From Ruminococcus sp. UBA3280 (GTDB taxonomy: Bacteria > Bacillota > Clostridia > Oscillospirales > Ruminococcaceae), in the NCBI GenBank assembly GCA_002362175.1, contig DETU01000078.1:1-28022 (forward strand): DNA of 28,022 nucleotides, in the 5' to 3' direction. The notes under the pieces were generated by a model. It was not told the DNA's origin, ran no database searches, and saw nothing but the letters and a program-made list of their open reading frames with translations. Numbering within the stretch: the first letter of the stretch is position 1; every line of letters starts with the position of its first letter. A program made the translations under genes and the position numbers. Shown here piece by piece: positions 22,314 through 28,022 of the stretch.

Positions 22314-23114
22314 ATGAATCTTACAAATAAAGACATACTGGAAACTGCTTTAAGACAATCTGCCATTGACGCAGGCTGTAATAAAGATGATTTTCTCTGC
22401 GACAATAATATTATTGTAATTTCGGAAAATAATAACTGTGCAAGAAAGTATCTTGAACTTCCTTTTGAATGTCATATGATTTCATACGGAAATAACATAG
22501 TTGCGTCTGTTTCGGAGAATTGCAGGGGTATTGTGTCGGATTATATCAACAGTTTTAAAACCGAGCATTGTTTTGAAACACCCAATATGCACGTAGACAG
22601 ACTTGAAGAAAAAGGTCTGCGTATTTGTTTTATGGCAGAGTACTTTCTTCCCGATTTGAACTGTCTGAAAATTTCAGATTGTCCGTATGAAACAAGATTA
22701 CTTGATAAGAATGATTTTTCCCAACTGTATACAGAACAGTGGAGTAATGCCCTTTGTGAAAAAAGAAAGGAACTTGATATTTTAGGTGTAGGGGCATACG
22801 ACGGAAACAAACTTGTCGGACTGGCTGGCTGTTCCGCCGACTGTGAAAGTATGTGGCAGATTGGTATTGACGTACTTCCCGAATATCGCCGACAGGGTAT
22901 AGCTTCGGCTCTTACATCACGCCTTGCAATTGAAACCCTTAAAAGAGATAAAGTACCGTTTTACTGTGCTGCATGGTCTAATATAAAGTCTGTGCGTAAT
23001 GCGTTAAGAAGCGGTTTTCGTCCCTCATGGGTGGAAATGACAGCGAAAAGTATTGATTTTGTTGAATGTCTTAACAGTGAGAACAACAACAGAAATCAAG
23101 AAAATAAGGTTTGA
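22314..23114 (+). CDS. GNAT-family N-acetyltransferase
   Basis: A soluble 266-residue protein whose C-terminal half carries the GNAT acetyl-CoA-binding motif A, DVLPEYRRQGIASALTSRLA, preceded by the strand WQIGI and followed by CAAWSNIKSVRNALRSGFRP. The N-terminal half (about 1-130) is unassigned and probably forms a degenerate second lobe. The substrate cannot be predicted. The frame opens at ATG 22293, but that is only about five bases from the predicted transcription start. ATG 22314 begins MNLTNKDILETALRQSAIDA, which looks like a natural start, although its SD is weak. It is a single-gene unit with its own promoter, followed by a tRNA gene. Confidence 0.85.
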   Translation: MNLTNKDILETALRQSAIDAGCNKDDFLCDNNIIVISENNNCARKYLELPFECHMISYGNNIVASVSENCRGIVSDYINSFKTEHCFETPNMHVDRLEEKGLRICFMAEYFLPDLNCLKISDCPYETRLLDKNDFSQLYTEQWSNALCEKRKELDILGVGAYDGNKLVGLAGCSADCESMWQIGIDVLPEYRRQGIASALTSRLAIETLKRDKVPFYCAAWSNIKSVRNALRSGFRPSWVEMTAKSIDFVECLNSENNNRNQENKV

Positions 23115-23134
23115 TATTTTAATTATATCAAACC
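23108..23134 (+). terminator. Perfect hairpin at the GNAT stop codon
   Basis: A perfect 10-bp stem GGTTTGATAT/ATATCAAACC (23108-23117 with 23125-23134) overlaps the stop codon and has a 7-base AT loop. The downstream bases are not T-rich, so this is a weak or factor-assisted terminator, or a 3'-end stabiliser. The tRNA promoter begins three bases later. Confidence 0.45.
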
Positions 23135-23136
23135 TC

Positions 23137-23165
23137 TTGACAAATCGTAATTTATGTGATAAAAT
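23137..23165 (+). promoter_or_regulatory. Promoter of tRNA-Thr
   Basis: A -35 TTGACA (23137-23142), a 17-bp spacer and -10 TAAAAT (23160-23165). It ends 20 bases before the mature tRNA 5' end. Confidence 0.85.
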
Positions 23166-23185
23166 ATTATAGTAAATTTTTATCT

Positions 23186-23261
23186 GCTTGTGTAGCACAG
23201 TTGGTAGTGCAGCTCATTCGTAATGAGCAGGTCGCAGGTTCGAGTCCCGTCACAAGCTCCA
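23186..23261 (+). tRNA. tRNA-Thr (anticodon CGU)
   Basis: A 76-base cloverleaf with encoded CCA. The acceptor stem is GCTTGTG/CACAAGC, the D arm GCAC/GTGC, the anticodon stem GCTCA/TGAGC with loop TTCGTAA, giving anticodon CGT that reads the ACG codon for threonine. The T arm contains TTCGAGT. Its stem has one A-C mismatch (GCAGG against CCCGT) and one G-U pair. G1-C72 and C2-G71 and the G35-U36 anticodon bases agree with threonine identity. It has its own promoter and terminator and is a single-gene unit. Confidence 0.93.
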
Positions 23262-23275
23262 TTCAGAATAACGTA

Positions 23276-23315
23276 AAACAGGCATACCCACTTAAACGGG
23301 AATATGCCTGTTTTT
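23276..23315. terminator. Bidirectional terminator of tRNA-Thr and the kinase gene
   Basis: A long stem AAACAGGCATA/TATGCCTGTTT with an inner CCC/GGG pairing is followed by T5 on the plus strand and by TTTT on the minus strand. It serves the tRNA and the convergent histidine kinase gene that ends at 23331. Confidence 0.85.
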
Positions 23316-23330
23316 GATTTATATAAAGTT

Positions 23331-25145
23331 TCAGAATATAAGTCGTGCGGTAAATTCAGAATCCGTGCAGGAGAGAACAAGCCTGAAACCGTTAGACATT
23401 GATGCTTTTTCCGCTATGGCAAGTCCGAGACCGCTTCCCGACTGACCGCTTCGTGAGGTGTCGCCTTTCACAAAAGGTCTTTTCAGCTTTTCAATATCAA
23501 CCTTTTGGCTTACAGTGTTGGATATTAAAAGACACTCATTGCTGATTCTTATATTTATTTTACCATTTTCGGAAGTATATTTCACAGCGTTTGAAACAAG
23601 GTTTTCCGTTATTGTTTCAAATAGACGTATATTTGTATTGATTTACGCCTGACCGTCCATGTTTACTGTTATATTTTGTTCGTCAAGCATTACGGAATAT
23701 TTTTCAATGGACTTTTCAACAATTGTGTGTATATATGTTGATTCTTTGTGTATATCGTTAATGCTGTTCATTCTGCTGAGTTCAAGAGTATGGGTAATTA
23801 TTGAATCGGTATATGCAACACTGTCCATTATTGAGTTGAGGTATTTGTGTGTTTCTTCTTCAGAAAGACCGCCTGAAAGGATATTTTCCGTATAACCTCC
23901 TATGGCGGTAAGAGGAGTTTTGAGGTCGTGAGCGAGACTGTCGGTCAGATTTTTCTGATAGTCCTCAAACATATATTCTGCCTGATTCCTTACATTTCTT
24001 CGCCATGCGTCAAGAAGTGCAATAATAAGCATTGTGGTCAGGAATATTATTACAATTCTGAAATAGAGCGGTTTCGTAACGGAGTTCCATACATTTACCT
24101 GTAAAACAACTGTAAGAGTATGTGGTTTGCCGTCAATATATATTTTAGTATTCTGGAAGTATCTCCTTGTGGTTTTTCCGACGTTTGACCAGCCTCCGAG
24201 CAGGTCGCGTGAAGGATAGTATTCTTGGTTTATATCGTCAAACCACTTTTTGTCTGTTCCGCAATAACCCAATGAAAAATATCTCGGATAAGTATTATTT
24301 GCAATTTTTTCAAAGTGGTCTATATCGGATAAATCAAACTCAATAAGTTCATATCCGTCTTTTTCGGGTACATCAATTTTATAGGATTTTGATTCCAGTA
24401 TTTCACTTGGTTCTTGGTGTTCGGGATAGTACTTTATAAGATTAATATCTGCCTCATGCGGAATAAATGCATTTTCCTCTGTATTGATATAGGCACTCTT
24501 CATAATTACTCTTATAATAATATCATAATTTTTACCCATATTGTAATTTACTTTTTTGTTCAACGTCATATAATCTTTTTCAAACTGCTGTAGTTCGGGA
24601 ATATCCTTGTTTTCAGTATCGCAGGTCATGCGGAAACATTCGTCTGCACTTAATTCAATATATGTCTGCAATGCCATACGGCTTGAACTTACTGTATTTA
24701 GGTTCTCGTCAATAAGACGTACAAAAACATGACAGTTTTCGGTGCGGTTTGAAATTATTTGATATTGTGCATTTTTATCAAGAGGTATACTGAAACCTGC
24801 TCCCAGTCTCATATCTTCAATACCATATTTATGTCTGATATTTTCGTAATATAAACTTCTTTCAATACTATCACGTGCATTATTGAGGTTAAAAGATGTG
24901 TATGAATCGGCTTTTTCAAATATCCACATTCTTCCGATACAGAAAAGCCCGGCTGCAAAAACAGCTGTAAGAGTTAAGCCTATAAGTATGTTTTTGATAA
25001 ATAATTTACCGAAAGTTTTTCTTTTTCTTCTGTATATTTTTGATTTCTTTCTGTTCTCTTTAAAAATTTTCTTCATAGTTTTCATATTGAAAAAAGGTAT
25101 TGTAAATTCTTTTTTCAGAATACTGTTATCCGGTATTTTTTTCAT
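23331..25145 (-). pseudogene. Sensor histidine kinase interrupted by an in-frame TAA
   Basis: Reads as one 604-codon membrane kinase frame with a stop at 23643-23645. Before the stop (500 residues): a basic N-terminus, TM1 (about 49-71), an unusually large external domain of about 290 residues, TM2 (about 360-380), and a HisKA domain with the phosphoacceptor in SLAHDLKTPL (about His406). After the stop, in the same frame, come the N box ENLVSNAVKYT, the F-box-like RPFVKGDTSR and the G box GSGLGLAIAEKA, ending at 23331. A single stop codon thus separates the phosphoacceptor from the ATPase domain; there is no frameshift. No SD or good start lies just after the stop. ATG 25145 follows GAGAGGTG and sits four bases after the response regulator stop. 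It could be a recent pseudogene, a sequencing error or a genuine split. Without the ATPase domain the first part cannot autophosphorylate. Confidence 0.85.
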
Positions 25146-25149
25146 ATTA

Positions 25150-25824
25150 TCACCTCTCTGTAAGCTTATAGCCCCTGCCGACAAGCGTTTTTATCTGTCC
25201 GCCCGCACTGCCCAGAGCCTTGCGTAATTTTTTTATGTGGTTGTCAACTACACGGTCGTTTCCGAACCAGTCATATCCCCATACCCTGTCAAGAATGGTG
25301 TTTCTGTCAATAACGCAGTTATGGTGTTCCATAAGATATTTAAGTATTTCAAATTCTTTTCTCGGCAGTTCTGTTTCGTTATCGTTAACGGAACACACAA
25401 GACGGCGTGTGTCAATTTTTATATCTCCACATTCAAGAATACTGTCAGTTTTTTTCCCTGCGGAACGTCTTACAAGTGCCTCACATTTTGCGTAAAGTGC
25501 AGATAAAAGGAACGGTTTTATAATATAGTCGTCACAGCCTGTGCCGTAACCGTAAAGTATATCCTCCTCTTTTGCACGGGCGGTTATGAATACAACGGGA
25601 ATATCGCTCTTTTTACGTATTTCACGGCATATTTCAAAGCCGTCGGCACAGGGGAGCATGATGTCGAGAAGAACAAGCTCATAGTTTCCGAGACAATAGT
25701 CTGCAATTTTAAGTGCCTCAGAACCGTCATGAACGGAAAATATTTCTGTTCCTTTGTTTGAAAAGTACTTTTCTATTACTTCACATATTTTCAAATCGTC
25801 CTCTATCAGCAGTATTTTTTTCAT
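25150..25824 (-). CDS. OmpR/PhoB-family response regulator
   Basis: A two-component DNA-binding regulator (224 residues). The receiver domain (1 to about 118) has the acidic pair in IEDD, the phosphoacceptor Asp54 in LLDIMLP, the switch Thr in FITARAKEED and Lys103 in YIIKPF. The winged-helix domain (about 130-222) contains LPRKEFEILKYLM, the recognition-helix region DNHIKKLRKAL and the C-terminal wing TLVGRGYKL. ATG 25824 is preferred. An in-frame TTG at 25830 is five bases after AAAGGAG and remains possible. It lies directly upstream of its kinase gene. The partner kinase is interrupted, so the regulator may be uncoupled or use another donor. Targets are unknown. Confidence 0.93.
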   Translation of the reverse strand: MKKILLIEDDLKICEVIEKYFSNKGTEIFSVHDGSEALKIADYCLGNYELVLLDIMLPCADGFEICREIRKKSDIPVVFITARAKEEDILYGYGTGCDDYIIKPFLLSALYAKCEALVRRSAGKKTDSILECGDIKIDTRRLVCSVNDNETELPRKEFEILKYLMEHHNCVIDRNTILDRVWGYDWFGNDRVVDNHIKKLRKALGSAGGQIKTLVGRGYKLTER

Positions 25825-25856
25825 AATCAATGAAGCTCCTTTGATTTTGTAATTTT

Positions 25857-25865
25857 ATTATAACA
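25857..25865 (-). promoter_or_regulatory. Extended -10 promoter of the response regulator
   Basis: On the minus strand, TGTTATAAT (25865-25857) is an extended -10 element. No good -35 lies 17-18 bp upstream (ATACAA at best), which would fit a promoter needing an activator, possibly the regulator itself. Confidence 0.6.
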
Positions 25866-25934
25866 CGCAGATATGTCTTTTGTATATCCTTTTTCTGCAT
25901 ATCGTGAATTTTATTATATATACAAAAAAACTGA

Positions 25935-25964
25935 AATAAATCTGTGCATATCTACAGATTTATT
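25935..25964. repeat. Perfect 11-bp inverted repeat between the divergent genes
   Basis: AATAAATCTGT (25935-25945) and its exact complement ACAGATTTATT (25954-25964) flank an 8-base spacer. On the minus strand it is followed by TCAG and T7, so it resembles an intrinsic terminator. No minus-strand gene lies upstream for it to terminate. It lies about 70 bp upstream of the response regulator -10, so an operator is an alternative. Confidence 0.6.
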
Positions 25965-26074
25965 GACGTTTCCGCCTTTTGTATCTCTGAAAAGCACCTA
26001 TAAGCAGACAAACTTAATTTTTTTGTTTTAACTTGAAATCAATCTATCCTTTTGCTTTTCCTGAACGTCTTTGT

Positions 26075-26102
26075 TTTCAGGGAACATAAAAATATCCTGA
26101 AA
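26075..26102 (+). repeat. 7-bp inverted repeat just upstream of the sigma factor SD
   Basis: TTTCAGG (26075-26081) pairs with CCTGAAA (26096-26102) across 14 bases, ending two bases before the SD AAAGGAG (26104-26110). It could be a leader hairpin or an operator. I found no confident sigma-A promoter between 25965 and 26118. Confidence 0.35.
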
Positions 26103-26118
26103 GAAAGGAGACAGCAGT

Positions 26119-27828
26119 ATGAAGAACGACAGAACGGCAGAGTATGTAAAACGTACGCTTGACGGTGATTCGGAGGCTTTTTCCGAACTTTACAGAATGA
26201 CTTACAGACGTATATATTACATATGTATGAATTTTCTGAAAAACTGTCATGACGTTGACGACGCAGTTCAGGAAACATATTTAAGTGCGTACAGAAATCT
26301 TGACAGGCTTGACAGTCCTTCAAAATTTTCCGCATGGCTTGAAAAGACAGCGGTAAACAAGTGTATGGATTTTCTGAGAAAGAAAAAACTTTTTCCGACT
26401 GAGGACATTGAGGAAATGACTGAAGAAGAAAAAACAGTTGTTCTTCCCGAGCAGTGTATGGCGGACTTTGAGAACCGCCGTATTGTAATAGACATAATGC
26501 GTGAAAATCTCTCTGATTTGCAGTATCAGACAGTATTCATGTATTACTTCAATAATTTTACTGTACGTGAAACGGCTGAAATCATGCATTGCAGTGAGGG
26601 AGCTGTCAAAAATCGTCTGAGTACAGCACGTTCAAAAATAAAGACAGGAGTTGAGAAGTATCAGGACGAAAGCGGTGAAAAACTCTGTGCCGTTTCGGTA
26701 ATACCTTTTCTTTCAGCAGTTTTCAGAGAAGATTTTAAAAATACAGATGTTCCCCGAATAGAAGGATTTGCTTTAAAATCCTTGCCGAAATCAATGGGAA
26801 AGGCGGGCATATTTATGCTGAAAAGTAAAATCATGGCAGGAGCGGTCGGTTCAGTAGTGGCGGTAGGAGGAGCGACGGCGGTACTGTTCAGTCGCAATAC
26901 GGAAAAAATTCCGTCAGAAAGCCGTATATCTTCAGCGGCAGTTCCTGACAGGGAAACAGGTGTAATTACTGAGGAAGCGGAAAAATTTCTTTCTGAAACG
27001 TCGTCTTCTTCAGATACAACAAAAATTTCTTACACAACAACCGTTACATCATCGTCAGTGACCACCGCAGTGGCAACAACAGAAACTTCTTTGCCGTCTT
27101 CGGTACTGACGGCGGAAATACAGACCGTTACAGAGCAGCCAACGGAAAACGTTACTGAAATTCCTCAGGAAACACAGACCGTTACAACAGAAATCATTGA
27201 AGAACCTTCACAGTCCGAAACGGAAAATTCCGAAAAATATAATGATATATTGAATGAAATCAATGTTTATCAGGACAGATTTTTTGAGTATGTGAAAATA
27301 AAAAACGAAAGCACAGACAGTATGATTGAGATGTGCAGGGATATGGACATAAACGAACATTTTGAGGGTGAGGAAAGAGAAAAATTTTTGGAATTTTCGT
27401 CACTTGCCGATGAATACGAAAAGAGGGTTTATGATTTGTTGGTAGAAACGGAGGAATTTGTAAAGTCTTTTGAAAATAATCCGTATTATGATTACTATGT
27501 AAGGGCGGAAAAGGATTTGGCGGACAGCAATTACGGAGTTCCGCAGGGAACTTATGTGGGTTCTGTACAGCAGTGGTACGCTATAAACGGAAATTATGAA
27601 AAACTGCTTGAATATCTTATGTCCGAAATTGAGAGGGAACTTCCATCGGAAGCTTTCAATCTTATCAAGCAGTCCGAAACGGCATGGGCTGAAAAACATG
27701 ATTATTTTCTGAACAATGTTATTATTTATGAGGGAAACTGGGCTTATCCAAGTACAGGAGAATTTGAGGCACAAAGCAGAAAATACCGTTGTCTTATGCT
27801 TATGATGTATTATTGCAGGAATATATAG
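26119..27828 (+). CDS. ECF sigma factor fused to a TM segment and extracytoplasmic domain
   Basis: A 569-residue protein. Residues about 15-90 form sigma region 2 (FSELYRMTYRRIYYI, DVDDAVQETYLSAYRNL, FSAWLEKTAVNKCMDFLR). Residues about 125-178 form region 4 (LSDLQYQTVFMYYFNNFTVRE with helix-turn-helix MHCSEGAVKNRLSTARSKI). These are followed by a connector (180-235), one hydrophobic helix (about 239-257), a Thr/Ser/Glu-rich stalk (258-372) and an acidic, Tyr-rich C-terminal domain (373-569). The end contains QSETAWAEKHDYF, YEGNWAYP and a Cys-bearing RKYRCLMLMMYYC tract, weakly reminiscent of LprI/DUF1311-like domains. The layout suggests a membrane-tethered sigma factor that senses something outside and is released by proteolysis or conformational change. 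No separate anti-sigma gene is adjacent. AAAGGAG precedes ATG 26119. Sigma assignment is firm; the sensory role is inferred. Confidence 0.9.
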   Translation: MKNDRTAEYVKRTLDGDSEAFSELYRMTYRRIYYICMNFLKNCHDVDDAVQETYLSAYRNLDRLDSPSKFSAWLEKTAVNKCMDFLRKKKLFPTEDIEEMTEEEKTVVLPEQCMADFENRRIVIDIMRENLSDLQYQTVFMYYFNNFTVRETAEIMHCSEGAVKNRLSTARSKIKTGVEKYQDESGEKLCAVSVIPFLSAVFREDFKNTDVPRIEGFALKSLPKSMGKAGIFMLKSKIMAGAVGSVVAVGGATAVLFSRNTEKIPSESRISSAAVPDRETGVITEEAEKFLSETSSSSDTTKISYTTTVTSSSVTTAVATTETSLPSSVLTAEIQTVTEQPTENVTEIPQETQTVTTEIIEEPSQSETENSEKYNDILNEINVYQDRFFEYVKIKNESTDSMIEMCRDMDINEHFEGEEREKFLEFSSLADEYEKRVYDLLVETEEFVKSFENNPYYDYYVRAEKDLADSNYGVPQGTYVGSVQQWYAINGNYEKLLEYLMSEIERELPSEAFNLIKQSETAWAEKHDYFLNNVIIYEGNWAYPSTGEFEAQSRKYRCLMLMMYYCRNI

Positions 27829-27836
27829 ATAGTTGA

Positions 27837-27877
27837 AAAACAGCCTTGCTTGATGTAAGGCTGTTTTACCTTTTTTT
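27837..27877 (+). terminator. Intrinsic terminator of the sigma factor gene
   Basis: A perfect 11-bp stem AAAACAGCCTT/AAGGCTGTTTT (27837-27847 with 27857-27867) with a 9-base loop is followed by ACC and T7. It starts eight bases after the stop codon. Confidence 0.9.
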
Positions 27878-27934
27878 GCAGTCGTTTGTACAAAGTTTAC
27901 AAATTATATTCTTATTTTTTTAAATATAAAGCAG

Positions 27935-27963
27935 TTGAAATTATTGAAGTATAGTGATATAAT
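27935..27963 (+). promoter_or_regulatory. Promoter reading off the right end of the window
   Basis: A -35 TTGAAA (27935-27940), a 17-bp spacer and an extended -10 TGATATAAT with the hexamer at 27958-27963. It directs transcription through the tiny ORF at 27982 and beyond the window. Confidence 0.8.
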
Positions 27964-27981
27964 TAAATAGTCAGGAGAAAT

Positions 27982-28002
27982 ATGTTTTTTATGAGAACAT
28001 AA
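27982..28002 (+). CDS. Six-codon ORF after the right-end promoter
   Basis: AGGAG (27973-27977) is spaced four bases from ATG 27982, which encodes MFFMRT and a TAA stop. The good promoter and SD suggest a leader peptide for the next gene, but it could also be chance. The regulated gene is outside the window. Confidence 0.3.
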   Translation: MFFMRT

Positions 28003-28022
28003 ATTGCCTGTTAATATATATT

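Noticed and set aside
23180..23380. A 66-residue minus-strand ORF ending in a DGTRTCDLLITNELHYQL-type tail
   Set aside because: It is antisense to tRNA-Thr; this is a well-known type of spurious protein from translating tRNA genes on the wrong strand.
23331..23585. Separate small ATPase-domain protein starting at GTG 23585
   Set aside because: There is no SD, and it would begin inside the N box; it is better read as the tail of the interrupted kinase.

Overview
The window looks like the chromosome of a low-GC Gram-positive anaerobe of the Ruminococcaceae/Oscillospiraceae, most likely a Ruminococcus-type species. The clues are a secreted amidase carrying a type I dockerin, Thr/Ser-rich linkers, canonical TTGACA-17-TATAAT promoters, many TTG/GTG starts with strong Shine-Dalgarno (SD) sequences, and AT-rich spacers. 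The genus is inferred; no rRNA is present. I see no phage, insertion sequence or CRISPR array.

Layout, left to right. (1) 1-3.1 kb, plus strand: polyphosphate kinase (ppk1) and a phosphatidylserine synthase, each with its own promoter, ending in a bidirectional terminator. (2) 3.1-4.2 kb, minus: a CorA-family cation channel with a GIN signature, preceded by a ~160-nt leader with two tiny overlapping ORFs and an SD-sequestering stem. (3) 4.3-6.6 kb, minus: fused SecDF. (4) 6.8-13.3 kb, minus: F1Fo ATP synthase operon, transcribed atpB-E-F-(H+A)-G-D-C, with delta and alpha subunits fused in one 678-residue polypeptide. (5) 13.3-20.9 kb, minus: a tightly coupled glycan operon from one consensus promoter: polyprenyl glycosylphosphotransferase, GDP-mannose pyrophosphorylase, GDP-mannose dehydratase, a small membrane protein, two GT4 glycosyltransferases, a GDP-4-keto-6-deoxymannose reductase and a coiled-coil protein. 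Together they predict GDP-D-rhamnose synthesis and assembly of a lipid-linked glycan. (6) 21.1-22.1 kb, minus: the dockerin amidase. (7) 22.3-23.3 kb, plus: a GNAT acetyltransferase and tRNA-Thr(CGU). (8) 23.3-25.8 kb, minus: a two-component system whose kinase gene has an in-frame TAA between its HisKA and ATPase domains. (9) 26.1-27.8 kb, plus: an ECF sigma factor fused to a transmembrane segment, a Thr/Ser-rich stalk and a C-terminal domain predicted to lie outside the cell. The window ends in a promoter followed by a 6-codon ORF.

Much of the content concerns energy and the cell envelope: ATP synthesis, polyphosphate, phospholipid, protein export, surface glycan, wall hydrolysis and two envelope-sensing regulators. 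The most unusual items are the delta-alpha ATP synthase fusion, the corA leader, the membrane-anchored sigma factor and the interrupted kinase. Bases 1-101 contain no gene or signal I can support.
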